Below, piece after piece: positions 1-9,095 of a stretch of DNA of 64,000 nucleotides (the first letter of the stretch is position 1; each line of letters begins with the position of its first letter). Location: the NCBI RefSeq assembly GCF_000317125.1, contig NC_019695.1, positions 5,320,336-5,384,335 on the forward strand, in the 5' to 3' direction. The notes under the pieces are model-generated. The model made no database searches and was not told where the DNA came from. It worked only from the letters and a program-made list of their open reading frames with translations. The position numbers and the translations under genes are program-made. The stretch comes from Chroococcidiopsis thermalis PCC 7203. Its GTDB lineage: Bacteria > Cyanobacteriota > Cyanobacteriia > Cyanobacteriales > Chroococcidiopsidaceae.

Positions 1-822
1 ATGGCACGTAAAAATTCTCGCCTCTGGCTCTGGACAATTCTAGGATGGCTAGCTGCTGCCATCTTGTTTTTCCCGATCTTCTGGATGTTTATTACCAGCT
101 TCAAAACTGAAGTAGCAGCAGTTTCAACTCCACCGCAATTGTTTTTCCAGCCTACATTGGAAAACTATGTTGCCATCCAAGATCGGGCAGATTATTTCAA
201 CTATGCGTTTAACAGCATAGCCGTCTCACTCGGTTCGACAATACTCGCGCTACTGCTTGCCGTACCTGCTGCCTATGCAATGGCATTCTTCCCTACTAAG
301 CGCACCAAAGGAACCTTACTGTGGATGCTATCTACCAAAATGCTGCCACCCGTAGGCGTATTAGTGCCGATCTACATTCTGTGTCGCAACTTGGGATTGC
401 TAGATACCCGCATCGGTTTGATTATCATTTATACCCTGATTAACTTGCCGATCGTTGTCTGGATGATCTACAGCTTCTTCAAAGAAGTTCCCAAAGATAT
501 TCTCGAAGCCGATCGCATGGATGGGGCAAACACGCGCCAAGAACTGCTCCATGTCTTGCTACCCCTAGCATTACCTGGAATTGCCTCCACCGCGCTGCTT
601 TCAATTATTTTGTCATGGAACGAAGCCTTCTGGAGCTTAAACCTGACGACAGCAGATGCAGCCCCACTCACAGCATTTATTGCCTCATTTTCCAGCCCCC
701 AAGGGCTATTCTGGGCAAAACTCTCCGCCGCATCAACACTGGCGATCGCCCCCATCCTGATCTTCGGTTGGCTCAGTCAACGGCAACTGGTACGGGGGTT
801 GACGTTTGGAGCAGTGAAGTAA
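1..822 (+). CDS. Carbohydrate/polyol ABC transporter permease (MalG type)
   Basis: Inner-membrane permease subunit of a binding-protein-dependent sugar importer. About six hydrophobic segments are visible, starting at residues 10-32 of 273. The cytoplasmic EAA loop that docks the ATPase is present near residue 170 (EADRMDGANTRQELLHVLLP), with the usual Gly about ten residues later. Length and the C-terminal GLTFGAVK ending are typical of MalG/SmoG/MtlG proteins. The ATG is at base 1, so an earlier start cannot be excluded, but the positively charged N-terminus before the first helix looks complete. It is followed by a MalK-type ATPase and a mannitol dehydrogenase family gene on the same strand, so the substrate is inferred to be a hexitol such as mannitol or sorbitol. 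The binding protein and partner permease would lie upstream, outside the window. Confidence 0.9.
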   Translation: MARKNSRLWLWTILGWLAAAILFFPIFWMFITSFKTEVAAVSTPPQLFFQPTLENYVAIQDRADYFNYAFNSIAVSLGSTILALLLAVPAAYAMAFFPTKRTKGTLLWMLSTKMLPPVGVLVPIYILCRNLGLLDTRIGLIIIYTLINLPIVVWMIYSFFKEVPKDILEADRMDGANTRQELLHVLLPLALPGIASTALLSIILSWNEAFWSLNLTTADAAPLTAFIASFSSPQGLFWAKLSAASTLAIAPILIFGWLSQRQLVRGLTFGAVK

Positions 823-917
<95 letters not shown>

Positions 918-922
918 AAATT

Positions 923-2068
923 ATGTCAACAGTTACTTTAAGAAATATCCATAAACGGTATGCCGATACTGAGGTGATTAAAGGTATCGATCTTGATATC
1001 GGCGATCGCGAATTTGTTGTCTTTGTCGGTCCTTCTGGTTGTGGCAAATCAACTTTGTTACGGGCGATCGCTGGACTGGAGGAAATCACATCTGGCGATT
1101 TACTCATTGATGGCGTGAGAGTAAATGACGTACCACCAGATAAACGCGGGTTGGCAATGGTGTTTCAAACCTATGCCTTGTATCCCCACATGACGGTAGC
1201 AGAGAATATGGCGTTTAGTCTGCGCCTAGCGGGTGTTCCTAAGGCTCAGCGTCTTGAAAGAGCGAAAGAAGTTGCCCGTATCCTTCAATTAGAACCGCTA
1301 TTAAATCGGAAGCCTAGAGAACTATCGGGAGGACAACGCCAACGGGTAGCGATCGGTCGGGCTTTGGTGCGCAAACCTAAAGTCTTTTTGTTCGACGAGC
1401 CGCTGTCAAACTTGGATGCAGCCTTGCGCGTACAGATGCGGATCGAACTTGCTAGCCTTCATGATACTTTGCAAGCCACGATGATATACGTGACGCACGA
1501 TCAAGTGGAGGCGATGACGCTAGCTGACAAAATTGTGGTGTTGCAGGGTGGTATTGTCGAGCAAGTCGGATCGCCGTTGGAACTGTACCACCATCCCCGC
1601 AATTTATTCGTGGCTGGGTTTATCGGTTCGCCTAAAATGAATTTTCTCTCAGTGACGGTGACAGCTGTAAATAATTCTGGGACAACAGTTGCACTGCCTG
1701 GTGAGGCAACAGTAACAATTCCCGTCCAGCCTGGATTGTCGGTAGGAGATAGAGCCACGCTGGGAATTCGTCCCGAACACTTGCGACTCGATCGCCATAA
1801 CGCCACGCTCAATGGCGAAGTACTTGTTGTAGAACGGTTGGGTGGAGAAACTTTTCTCTACGTCAAGATTGCGGGTGGCGACACGTTAATTGTGCAAACA
1901 GACGGAGATAATCCCAGCCGGATGCACGATCTCGCACCGCTCCAGATTAACGGCGATCTCTGTCATTTATTTAACCAGCAAGGTGAAGCTATTCCTAAAG
2001 TTCGTCGTCACCATTTAACTACTGATGAATTCCATGAACAGCAATATCAGCACAGGCTCAACAATTAA
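923..2068 (+). CDS. Sugar/polyol ABC transporter ATP-binding protein (UgpC/MalK/SmoK type)
   Basis: ATPase that powers the importer whose permease lies just upstream. Walker A GPSGCGKST is at residues 36-44, Q-loop near 82, signature LSGGQRQR at 134-141, Walker B ending in FDEP at 157-160, and the switch His in VTHDQ near residue 192. After residue about 235 comes the MalK-type regulatory OB-fold extension (IGSPKMNF, then GIRPEHL), which separates it from short amino-acid or metal importer ATPases. At 381 residues it has the full family length. The 3' end overlaps the next gene by 44 bases, which suggests translational coupling of transporter and dehydrogenase. The substrate is not readable from the ATPase itself; a polyol is inferred from the neighbour. 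Confidence 0.93.
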   Translation: MSTVTLRNIHKRYADTEVIKGIDLDIGDREFVVFVGPSGCGKSTLLRAIAGLEEITSGDLLIDGVRVNDVPPDKRGLAMVFQTYALYPHMTVAENMAFSLRLAGVPKAQRLERAKEVARILQLEPLLNRKPRELSGGQRQRVAIGRALVRKPKVFLFDEPLSNLDAALRVQMRIELASLHDTLQATMIYVTHDQVEAMTLADKIVVLQGGIVEQVGSPLELYHHPRNLFVAGFIGSPKMNFLSVTVTAVNNSGTTVALPGEATVTIPVQPGLSVGDRATLGIRPEHLRLDRHNATLNGEVLVVERLGGETFLYVKIAGGDTLIVQTDGDNPSRMHDLAPLQINGDLCHLFNQQGEAIPKVRRHHLTTDEFHEQQYQHRLNN

Positions 2069-3518
2069 GCTGAATGAAGCTTCCTTATCTCGTTTGCCGA
2101 ACAACATCCGCGTTCCCAATTACGATCGCCACTCCTTAGTTAATGGCATCGTCCATATTGGTGTGGGTGGATTCCATCGAGCGCACCAAGCACTATATCT
2201 TGATAACTATTTGCAGCAAACTCACGATCGCGAATGGGGTATCTGCGGGGTGGGACTGCTGGAATTCGATCGCCGGATGCGCGATGCCCTGCATTCTCAG
2301 GATTGTTTGTATACTTTGGTGGAACGCTCGACTGAAGGCGATTGGGCGCGTGTTATTGGCTCGATTACACGCTATCTCTTTGCCCCAGATAACCGCGCCC
2401 GCGTTATTGACGCACTGGCAGATCCCCACTGTCGAATTGTGACGCTGACGATTACAGAAGCAGGCTATTACTACATTGAAGGTAGCGGCGAATTTGATGC
2501 TCACCATCCGACAATTCAGCACGATTTACAACATCCACACGAACCAATTGGGGTCTATGGCTTTTTGACAGCAGCACTGAATAAGCGTCGCCAACAAGGA
2601 TTGCCACCGTTTACGGTGTTATCATGTGACAACCTACAGGGTAATGGCAATATTGCCCGTAAAATGTTAACTGCCTTTGCTCAAATGCAAAATCCAGAGT
2701 TAGGAAATTGGATTAGCGATCGCGTCACCTTTCCTAACTGCATGGTCGATCGCATTACTCCCGCGACAACAGCAGCCGATCTCAAAATGGTGGCGGAGCA
2801 ATTTCAGATTGATGATGCCTTTCCAGTTGTGGCAGAACCATTTCTTCAGTGGGTCGTTGAGGATAACTTTTGTGCGGGTAGACCGGATTTAGAATCTGTA
2901 GGCGTACAAATGACCGATGACGTTCATCCTTATGAGATGATGAAAATTCGGTTACTCAACGCCAGTCACTTACTCATTGGTTATCTCGGCACTCTGGCAG
3001 GATATACCTACGTGCATGAGGTAATGGCAGATCCGGCAATTCGGCAAGCCGTCGATCGCCTGATGGCAGAAGTTACACCCACGCTTCAACCCGTACCGGG
3101 AATCGATCTAGACGCTTACAAACAGACGTTAATTCAACGATTTGCCAATCCTAAAATACAGGATCGGCTACCGCGTTTGTGTCTCAATAGTGCTGCTAAG
3201 ATGCCAAAATTTATTCTGGGTTCGTTGCGTGACGCTCTACAACAGGATGGGGCGATCGAATATATGAGTCTGACGATTGCTGCTTGGTTCCGTTACCTGA
3301 AGGGACAGGATGACCAAGGCAACGCGATCGAGATCGACGATCCTATGGCAGATATTTTGACACAACGCGCTCGTTCCGGCGGCTCCGATCCTCGACCTTT
3401 ACTCGGTATATCTGAGATTTTTGGCGACTTATCGCGATCGCCGCGTTTTGTGGAGACAGTTGGAAATTACTTACGCAGTTTGGATGAATTTGGAGCCAAA
3501 GGAACGCTAGCTCGATAG
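2025..3518 (+). CDS. Mannitol dehydrogenase family protein (polyol/hexuronate oxidoreductase)
   Basis: NAD(P)-dependent long-chain polyol dehydrogenase interconverting a hexitol and a ketose, typically mannitol and fructose. The N-terminal Rossmann segment contains HIGVGGFHRAHQ (residues 44-55), the family signature VDRITP is at 241-246, and the catalytic Lys-Asn-His set fits K307, N312 and H315 in MKIRLLNASH. The length of 497 residues is normal for mannitol 2-dehydrogenase; fructuronate and tagaturonate reductases share the fold and cannot be ruled out. ATG codons occur at 2025 and 2034; both lie inside the ATPase gene, so the pair is probably translated in a coupled way. With the ABC genes it forms an uptake-plus-first-oxidation module for sugar alcohols. 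Confidence 0.9.
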   Translation: MNSMNSNISTGSTIKLNEASLSRLPNNIRVPNYDRHSLVNGIVHIGVGGFHRAHQALYLDNYLQQTHDREWGICGVGLLEFDRRMRDALHSQDCLYTLVERSTEGDWARVIGSITRYLFAPDNRARVIDALADPHCRIVTLTITEAGYYYIEGSGEFDAHHPTIQHDLQHPHEPIGVYGFLTAALNKRRQQGLPPFTVLSCDNLQGNGNIARKMLTAFAQMQNPELGNWISDRVTFPNCMVDRITPATTAADLKMVAEQFQIDDAFPVVAEPFLQWVVEDNFCAGRPDLESVGVQMTDDVHPYEMMKIRLLNASHLLIGYLGTLAGYTYVHEVMADPAIRQAVDRLMAEVTPTLQPVPGIDLDAYKQTLIQRFANPKIQDRLPRLCLNSAAKMPKFILGSLRDALQQDGAIEYMSLTIAAWFRYLKGQDDQGNAIEIDDPMADILTQRARSGGSDPRPLLGISEIFGDLSRSPRFVETVGNYLRSLDEFGAKGTLAR

Positions 3519-3575
3519 CGATCGTTTCCTACTGTTCTCTTGCTCCAACTAACTGTATTATTCAAAACATATTTC

Positions 3576-4715
3576 ATGCATGGACACCCGTATGCTGAAT
3601 CCGAGGCTAGATTCGGAAATCCATTTAGTGATATGACTACGGCAGCTACCCCAGATGCAAGTTTCTATATCAACGATCGCAACTACTGGATTAACGGTGC
3701 GGCGTTAACCTACGTCTTGGTAGGATACAGCTTTGCAATTTTCTGCATCGTGCAGCATTTGTGGTGGTTAAACCTCTTGGGTACGGTGTTATTAACCCAT
3801 ACGCTAATTTGGGCAGCATACTTCGTCCATGAATTTATTCATGGCAACATTTTTCGTAACCCGCGCTGGAATGTCGCATTTGCGCAGGTAATGTTATTTC
3901 TGACAGGTTCTTGCTACAGTCGTTATCGCGATGTTGCCAGCAACCATTTAGCCCATCATAAAAACAGGGCTGACTTTTCTGCTTTTTCCCTACCAGATTT
4001 CCTCCAAACTGCACCAAAGCCGATAGTACGCCTAATTGTGGCGCTGGAATGGCTTTATTTTCCCGCTATTAACTTTTTGTTGCGGTGGTTTAATGCCCTT
4101 TCTCCATTTTTGGGACAACAGCGCCGAGATGAGCGAGTGCGTAACGGTTTGTTACTATTACTCCGAGGTAGCCTATTCACAGCCTTAGCAATCTATTCTC
4201 CCCATGCCATTGTTCTTTACTTTTTCGCTTATATTTGCTTTATCAACATCCTCAGATTTATCGACTGCTTTCAGCACACGTACACTGTGTTTCAACTAGG
4301 TCAATCCTTACCGCAATACAGTTTGGAACATGAGGAAGCAAATACTTTCTCTAACCTCATTTCTCTGCGTTGGTCTTGGCTAAATGTATTGCTGCTAAAC
4401 TTTGGCTATCACAACGCCCATCATCGAGTTATTCGCTGTCCTTGGTATCTTTTGCCTAAATTAGATGCCGAATTATACCCCCGCAACTACCGTCAGTACG
4501 TGACGCTACCTCAACTCATCGCTAACTACCATCGTTTTCGGATTCATCGCTTATTCTACGGTCAAGGAACGGTTGTGGATACCGAGAAGGGGTTGAATCT
4601 AGATAACTTTGTCGGGGCGGTTGGAGTATCTTTTCTATTTTCGCGGGAGCCGATAGACTGGTTAAAGCTTGCTGCTAGTGATAGTGATGGCGCGCTAAGC
4701 GTTCGCGAAGTGTAG
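3576..4715 (+). CDS. Membrane fatty-acid desaturase/hydroxylase-type di-iron protein
   Basis: Integral membrane di-iron oxygenase of the desaturase superfamily. Three histidine clusters are visible (numbered from a possible TTG at 3540): HEFIH at 97-101, HLAHH at 136-140 and HNAHH at 291-295, with hydrophobic spans between them. The substrate may be an acyl lipid or a carotenoid; sequence alone does not decide. I chose ATG 3576 (379 residues); TTG 3540 and ATG 3633 are alternatives and none has a clear ribosome-binding site. The last ten codons and the stop lie inside a GC-rich palindromic repeat (4692-4718), so the C-terminus appears repeat-derived. It follows the polyol dehydrogenase by 57 bases but has no obvious functional link to it. 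Confidence 0.8.
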   Translation: MHGHPYAESEARFGNPFSDMTTAATPDASFYINDRNYWINGAALTYVLVGYSFAIFCIVQHLWWLNLLGTVLLTHTLIWAAYFVHEFIHGNIFRNPRWNVAFAQVMLFLTGSCYSRYRDVASNHLAHHKNRADFSAFSLPDFLQTAPKPIVRLIVALEWLYFPAINFLLRWFNALSPFLGQQRRDERVRNGLLLLLRGSLFTALAIYSPHAIVLYFFAYICFINILRFIDCFQHTYTVFQLGQSLPQYSLEHEEANTFSNLISLRWSWLNVLLLNFGYHNAHHRVIRCPWYLLPKLDAELYPRNYRQYVTLPQLIANYHRFRIHRLFYGQGTVVDTEKGLNLDNFVGAVGVSFLFSREPIDWLKLAASDSDGALSVREV

Positions 4716-4718
4716 CGC
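4692..4718. repeat. Imperfect palindrome ending the desaturase gene
   Basis: An imperfect palindrome with outer arms GCGCTA and TAGCGC and centre TTCGCGAA. It contains the stop codon of the desaturase gene (TAG at 4713-4715). It resembles GC-rich dispersed elements common in cyanobacterial genomes. Confidence 0.65.
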
Positions 4719-4767
4719 AGATAAGACTCGATCCCTTAACAACCCTCCGATCCTCGGGGGCAATGCC

Positions 4768-5538
4768 CTACACTTGAATTTCCGAAGGACACCCTGGTTT
4801 GCGCCTTGCTGCTAAATACTCGGCGATGATTTGTTGATATCTCTCTTTGCCAAAAAACGTGTAGTGACCGGGATAAACTGTCTCTATTGGCAGTTTTTCT
4901 AGCCGTTCGTAGGTAGCAATATAAGTAGGGATATCACTGCAATGAAGTTCGTCTAACAACTCGCCATCATAAATCACATCTCCAGAGAACAAATCTTGAG
5001 ATTTGGGTTCATATAAAGCAATACAGCCAGGGGAATGTCCAGGGAGATGCAACACCTCAAAAGCGCGATCGCCTAAATCTAATACGTCTCCTTCTTGAAG
5101 AATTTGTGTAGGTTCTGCTGCATTTAAGGTATATGTTTCGACTGTAAATCCAGGGTAAGGTAGCAAGTCGAAATGTTCTTCTAATACCCAACCTTGTGCT
5201 GGCGTACACAACGCCTCATAATCATCTCCTTTTTGCAGTGCTTCGGCTTCCGCCGCATGAATGGCGCGTTCGTCGAATTCGTGCATCCCACCCGCATGAT
5301 CGAAGTGAATGTGAGAGGCGATCGCCAACAACGGTTTATCAATTAAACTAGCAATGTATTGCCGCAAACTCGCAACCCCTAGCCCAGTATCGATCAAAAG
5401 ATCGCGATCGCGACCTTTAATTAACCAGAGATTTGCCCGATTCCACCAATAGTAATGCGGTTCGCTAATTAGGTAGAGGTTGTCACTAATTTTTTGCGTC
5501 GAAAACCAGCTTTGACAGACAGCTTTAGAGTGCATCAT
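4768..5538 (-). CDS. MBL-fold metallo-hydrolase
   Basis: Metallo-beta-lactamase-fold hydrolase. It has the dinuclear metal motif HIHFDH (HxHxDH) at about residues 75-80 of this start, a second metal His in LHLPGHSPG, the bridging Asp in FSGDVIYDG and the final His in VYPGHYTFFG. This is the glyoxalase II-like/general hydrolase pattern; the substrate is unknown. ATG 5538 is chosen because the in-frame upstream extension to 5562 would read through a dispersed palindrome (5551-5573). It lies directly after the lipoprotein gene of an ABC importer on the same strand, which may mean shared transcription, although the palindrome between them could act as a terminator. Its 3' end faces the desaturase gene. 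Confidence 0.85.
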   Translation of the reverse strand: MMHSKAVCQSWFSTQKISDNLYLISEPHYYWWNRANLWLIKGRDRDLLIDTGLGVASLRQYIASLIDKPLLAIASHIHFDHAGGMHEFDERAIHAAEAEALQKGDDYEALCTPAQGWVLEEHFDLLPYPGFTVETYTLNAAEPTQILQEGDVLDLGDRAFEVLHLPGHSPGCIALYEPKSQDLFSGDVIYDGELLDELHCSDIPTYIATYERLEKLPIETVYPGHYTFFGKERYQQIIAEYLAARRKPGCPSEIQV

Positions 5539-5550
5539 GGTGAGTGGTAG

Positions 5551-5573
5551 TAAGGTGGGCAATGCCCACCTTA
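5551..5573. repeat. Palindrome of the GGTGGGC-type family, copy 1
   Basis: Perfect palindrome with arm TAAGGTGGGCA. Similar elements are at 19763-19787 and 40821-40847. It lies just downstream of the binding-protein gene and could form a terminator-like hairpin. Confidence 0.75.
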
Positions 5574-5591
5574 CAATTTGGATGATAAAGT

Positions 5592-6611
5592 TTAAGTTGA
5601 TTTGACTATAGAATCATCGTACAAAGATTTCAGCTCAAGAGGTTTAGGAACTATTTTAAAGTCATAAGCAGCTCTTGCCGTCAGCTCGAAATTTTTCATT
5701 GCATTATTGGGATGATTTAAATTAAATGCAATTGACTTGTTACTGTCCAAATCAAAAATCTTGACTCCCGCGATTTGTTCTTTTGCTTCCTCTGGGGTGA
5801 CTCCTAACTTTTGAGCAGCAATTTTGATTGCTTCTTCATCACCAGAATTCACTAACTTAACTCCCTTATCGATCGCCCGCACATAAGCCTGAAGATCCGC
5901 TTTGCGGCTTTCAATCAGTTTTTGTCTTACGACTAATACATCAGCAATTAAATTCGTATCTTTAGTGGTAAAAATAATTTTTCCTCCACTTTCCTTGGCT
6001 GCTTTAGTCAACCAGGGTTCGTAAGATACGGCAGCATCGACACGTTTGGCAGCAAATGCCGCTGCTGCATCTGCGGCAGTTAAATCTCTTACGATCGCAT
6101 CTTGTTCGGTCAATCCGCCTTTCTCTAAGTAGCTACGTAATAAAACCTTCTCAAATAATATATTTTCTCTAGCAACGGTTTTCCCTTTCATATCTTTGGG
6201 ACTGTTGATATTATGACCTAAAATACCATCCGATCCATTTGAATAATCGACAACATAGAACATCCGAATTGACGGATCTTTGCTAATCATTTGTACTGCA
6301 TCTCCTGATGTTACCCAGCCTACGTCAACTTTTCCAGCTAGAAATGCAGTAATACCTTCTGTTGCACTCTGAAAGAAAGTTTCTTGCACCTTGATGCCTT
6401 CTTGACTAAAAAAGTCTTTTTGGAGTGCGACATAGTGACCTGAATATCCAGGCCAAGGATTAATACCAGAAATCAATACTTGAGGTTGAGGCGTAGGAGA
6501 TGAAGGGGAAGAAGATGAAGTTGTTGAAGTTTGAGGAGAACAAGCAACAGCCCATAACAAAGATATCAAAGCCAGCACAATCAAACGTCTTGCAGGAAAT
6601 TTAACCATCAC
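5592..6611 (-). CDS. ABC transporter substrate-binding lipoprotein (NMT1/SsuA/TauA type)
   Basis: Periplasmic substrate-binding component, predicted lipoprotein: a charged N-terminus, a hydrophobic stretch and the lipobox AVAC with lipidated Cys at residue 24, followed by a Ser/Thr/Pro linker. The mature part starts GINPWPGYSGHY and continues in the manner of the NMT1/THI5-like family, whose members bind nitrate, taurine, sulfonates, aromatic acids or thiamine pyrimidines. The ligand cannot be assigned. At 339 residues it is full length. It follows the cognate ATPase gene by 89 bases, with a strong hairpin between. The cognate permease is probably the divergent gene at 8101. The neighbouring cysteine hydrolase (9096) hints at a nitrogen-containing amide-like ligand. 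Confidence 0.9.
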   Translation of the reverse strand: MMVKFPARRLIVLALISLLWAVACSPQTSTTSSSSPSSPTPQPQVLISGINPWPGYSGHYVALQKDFFSQEGIKVQETFFQSATEGITAFLAGKVDVGWVTSGDAVQMISKDPSIRMFYVVDYSNGSDGILGHNINSPKDMKGKTVARENILFEKVLLRSYLEKGGLTEQDAIVRDLTAADAAAAFAAKRVDAAVSYEPWLTKAAKESGGKIIFTTKDTNLIADVLVVRQKLIESRKADLQAYVRAIDKGVKLVNSGDEEAIKIAAQKLGVTPEEAKEQIAGVKIFDLDSNKSIAFNLNHPNNAMKNFELTARAAYDFKIVPKPLELKSLYDDSIVKST

Positions 6612-6666
6612 TTACACTCTATTTCTGAAAGTTACACGAATAAGTCTTTCTTTCCGACTCCCATAC

Positions 6667-6688
6667 GGGCGGGTTTGGAAACCCGCCC
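6667..6688. repeat. Strong hairpin between ATPase and binding-protein genes
   Basis: Ten-base-pair perfect stem GGGCGGGTTT / AAACCCGCCC with a two-base loop. It sits between two genes of the same ABC system on the minus strand. It could attenuate transcription or protect mRNA; a looser related element is at 49006-49068. Confidence 0.7.
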
Positions 6689-6700
6689 CTACCGACTCCC

Positions 6701-7528
6701 CTACTCACCGCGCAAAGCGTGCAGAATTTGACGTTTTATCTCAACAAATTCTGATGAGAGTTTAATTTCTAAATGACGATTGGCTGGCAAATTGACAGGT
6801 ATTTCTAGTTGCAGCCGACCGGGATGACTGCTCATGACATAAATGCGCTGGGAAAGAAAGATTGCTTCTTCGACATCGTGAGTAATCATCAATACAGTCG
6901 TATGAGTTTGCTCCCAAAGTTCTAACAAAAATTGCTGCATTTGTTCTTTGGTTTGAGCGTCCAAAGCGCCGAAAGGTTCATCCATCAATAGTACTTCTGG
7001 TTCGTTGGCTAAAGCACGAGCGATCGCAACTCGTTGTTTCATTCCACCTGATAATTGTTTTGGGTAAGCTTTAGCAAACTGAGTTAAGCCAACTACGTTC
7101 AAGTAGTATGCTACCCGCTCTCGCTGCTCCGCTTTGGACATTTTACGCAACTGCAAACCAAATGCAATATTTTGCGAGACTGTTAGCCAAGGATAAAGCG
7201 TGTAGCCTTGAAACACCATACCGCGATCGCTCCCAGGACGACCAGTCACAGCCTGACCGTCAACTAATACTTGACCTGCGGAAGGAGTTGTGAGTCCAGC
7301 CACGATATTAAGTAGAGTAGATTTACCACACCCAGATACACCAACCAAACAAACAAATTCTCTAGGGTCAAGTTGGAAGTTAATCTTTTCTAGTACTACC
7401 AATTCCTTACCACGATTGGAATAGGATTTGCAGATTTCTCGGACTTCCAACTTAGGTTGATTTAGATCGGCTCGTCCCGATTGGGTTGATTGTTCCCGCA
7501 ATTGACCGTTGAAGCGGGTATCAAGCAT
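6701..7528 (-). CDS. ABC transporter ATP-binding protein (SsuB/TauB/NrtD type)
   Basis: ATPase of an NMT1/Ssu/Tau-type importer. Walker A GVSGCGKST is near residue 63, signature LSGGMKQRVAIARAL near 159, Walker B LLMDEPFGALD near 180 and the switch His in MITHDVEEA. The LSGGMKQR variant and FGALDAQT are characteristic of the nitrate/sulfonate/taurine importer branch. At 275 residues it lacks the fused regulatory domain of NrtC. It is the first gene of the leftward unit ATPase-lipoprotein-MBL hydrolase. The divergent permease gene lies 572 bases away and completes the transporter. An extra 25 or so N-terminal residues precede the ABC domain and the true start could be slightly internal. Confidence 0.92.
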   Translation of the reverse strand: MLDTRFNGQLREQSTQSGRADLNQPKLEVREICKSYSNRGKELVVLEKINFQLDPREFVCLVGVSGCGKSTLLNIVAGLTTPSAGQVLVDGQAVTGRPGSDRGMVFQGYTLYPWLTVSQNIAFGLQLRKMSKAEQRERVAYYLNVVGLTQFAKAYPKQLSGGMKQRVAIARALANEPEVLLMDEPFGALDAQTKEQMQQFLLELWEQTHTTVLMITHDVEEAIFLSQRIYVMSSHPGRLQLEIPVNLPANRHLEIKLSSEFVEIKRQILHALRGE

Positions 7529-8100
7529 AAGCTACGCATTCCTACATCTAAAAATTATCGCGATCTATACTTTTGTCAAGTTGCTCTAATTCAGTTAATC
7601 TCAAGCTATCTACTAAAATTGTTAATTGAGATACAGATTTTTGGCTATGAATGATGCCTCTTCAAAGGTAATAGTTTGCTAACATACGATTCACGACTTC
7701 CGACTTCTCAATATAGCTTTAAAGCGCGATCGCCAATCAACTATTTTTATCAGTACGATCGCAGTTGCAAGAGAAAAAAACAAAGGAGCGATCGCCGCGC
7801 AAATTGTTGTCAATAGGGTACAAAGTATTACCTGAATGGAAGTAAACTAGTTTACACCAATTTCTTTCAATTATGATACTTGATTTGAGTATAAATAAAT
7901 ACAAACATATAAATTCAGCAACTGTAATAGTATTAAAATAAGCTGCCTAAATCTTGCTTTTCTCTACACTATGCTTTTTAGTAGCAGAAGACTGAGACAA
8001 CCGATCGACAATTCAGCAAAATAACGGAATTCTTCACAGCGATCGACTCACATCCTCTGCTGCTCCAGTTACTGAAAGTTTCTAAAGTATTTGCTAATAG
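7529..8100. other. Divergent regulatory region, 572 bases
   Basis: This gene-free stretch separates the two divergent halves of the ABC importer cluster, so it must hold promoters in both directions. It is AT-rich with several HIP1 octamers. The one recognisable candidate site is an NtcA-type GTA-N8-TAC at 7818-7831. I see no riboswitch, tRNA or further ORF. Confidence 0.6.
7818..7831. promoter_or_regulatory. Candidate NtcA-binding site
   Basis: GTACAAAGTATTAC matches the palindromic NtcA consensus GTA-N8-TAC exactly. It lies about 270-290 bases from both flanking genes. A possible -10 (TAGTTT) starts 16 bases downstream, shorter than the typical 20-23. An exact six-base match is expected about once per 4 kb by chance, so the call rests on its position in a plausible nitrogen-uptake cluster. 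Confidence 0.4.
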
Positions 8101-8973
8101 ATGGAGGTAATACCACTGGTGGCTCAATCTAGTTTCAGTAATTCAGATCTAGCTTCGCCTCGTCAAAACCGCTATCTCGAACCTTCCGTGTTTTGGAGCA
8201 TCCGCCAAGGTTTCCCCCGTTGGCTGGCAATGGCGATCGCCGCAACATCTCTCGCAGTACCGTTAATATTATGGGCGATCGCGAGTTACGCGGGTTGGGT
8301 TCCGCCAATGTTTCTCCCCACACCAACAGCGGTTCTCCAAGCTGGTATAGATATGTTGACTCAGGACAATCTCATTATGGATGTCCTCGTAAGCTGCGGT
8401 CGGGTTCTCGGCGGTTTTCTATTTGCCGCAATTATTGGAGTACCAATGGGAATCGCAATGGGAACTTTCTACAGCATGGAAAGCCTATTCGCTCCCATTG
8501 TCGGTACGGTGAGATATATGCCTGTCACCGCATTTGTACCGCTAATTGTGATTTGGGTTGGTTTAGGTGAAGAAGCCAAGATACTAATTGTCTTCTTGGG
8601 TGTCGTACTGTACAACGCCATCATGGTAGCAGATGCGGTCAAATTCATTCCCAACGAGATGATTAATGTTGCCTATACTTTAGGGGCAAATCGTCGCGAT
8701 GTCTTGTTCAAAGTGATTGTGCCAGCAACATTTCCTAGCGTTCTAGATACTCTACGAGTTAATATTTCTGGAGCTTGGAACTTTTTAGTCATTGCCGAAT
8801 TGGTAGCAGCTCAAAGCGGTTTAGGTTTCAAAATTATTCAAGCTCAACGATTTCTGCAAACAGAGAAAGTATTATTTTGTATTGCTTTAATTGGCGCGAT
8901 CGGCTTACTAATTGACTACAGTTTGAAGTGGCTCTCCAGACAGCTTACCCCTTGGGCAGATCAAACCCGATAG
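8101..8973 (+). CDS. ABC transporter permease (SsuC/TauC type)
   Basis: Permease of a nitrate/sulfonate/taurine-type importer. The N-terminus of about 40 residues is soluble, then about six membrane spans follow, first at residues 41-63. The BPD-transport EAA loop is seen as EMINVAYTLGANRRDVLFKV near residue 188, followed by a conserved Pro-Ala-Thr-Phe-Pro. At 290 residues it is typical. It lies across a 572-base divergent region from the ATPase and lipoprotein genes; no second permease is nearby, so it is the likely partner. It is followed by a cysteine hydrolase gene on the same strand, separated by a palindrome and a heptamer array. Confidence 0.9.
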   Translation: MEVIPLVAQSSFSNSDLASPRQNRYLEPSVFWSIRQGFPRWLAMAIAATSLAVPLILWAIASYAGWVPPMFLPTPTAVLQAGIDMLTQDNLIMDVLVSCGRVLGGFLFAAIIGVPMGIAMGTFYSMESLFAPIVGTVRYMPVTAFVPLIVIWVGLGEEAKILIVFLGVVLYNAIMVADAVKFIPNEMINVAYTLGANRRDVLFKVIVPATFPSVLDTLRVNISGAWNFLVIAELVAAQSGLGFKIIQAQRFLQTEKVLFCIALIGAIGLLIDYSLKWLSRQLTPWADQTR

Positions 8974-8994
8974 AATCAGTTATCAGTTATCAAT

Positions 8995-9022
8995 GTAGAG
9001 ACGTTAGATGTAAAGTCTCTAC
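8995..9022. repeat. Palindromic repeat GTAGAGACGTTA family, copy 1
   Basis: Imperfect palindrome beginning GTAGAGACGTTA and ending GTCTCTAC. Related copies are at 11503-11536, 42956-42985 and 45165-45196. The flanks (TTATCA before, ACAAAGTTATCAG after) are shared with the copy at 42956. Confidence 0.75.
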
Positions 9023-9040
9023 AAAGTTATCAGTAACAAA

Positions 9041-9092
9041 AGACCAATTACCAACTACCAACTACCAACTACCAATTACCAATTACCAATCA
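9041..9092. repeat. Heptamer array (ACCAACT/ACCAATT)
   Basis: Seven imperfect copies of ACCAATT or ACCAACT ending three bases before the ATG of the cysteine hydrolase gene. No ribosome-binding site other than the array precedes that start. Confidence 0.85.
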
Positions 9093-9095
9093 GTG

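Noticed and set aside
7529-8100. Thiamine, cobalamin or other riboswitch upstream of the NMT1-type transporter genes
   Set aside because: No recognisable THI-box, B12-box or other conserved riboswitch core on either strand.
8928-9095. N-terminal extension of the cysteine hydrolase
   Set aside because: The extension reads through the permease gene end, a palindrome and a heptamer array; the family N-terminus starts at ATG 9096.
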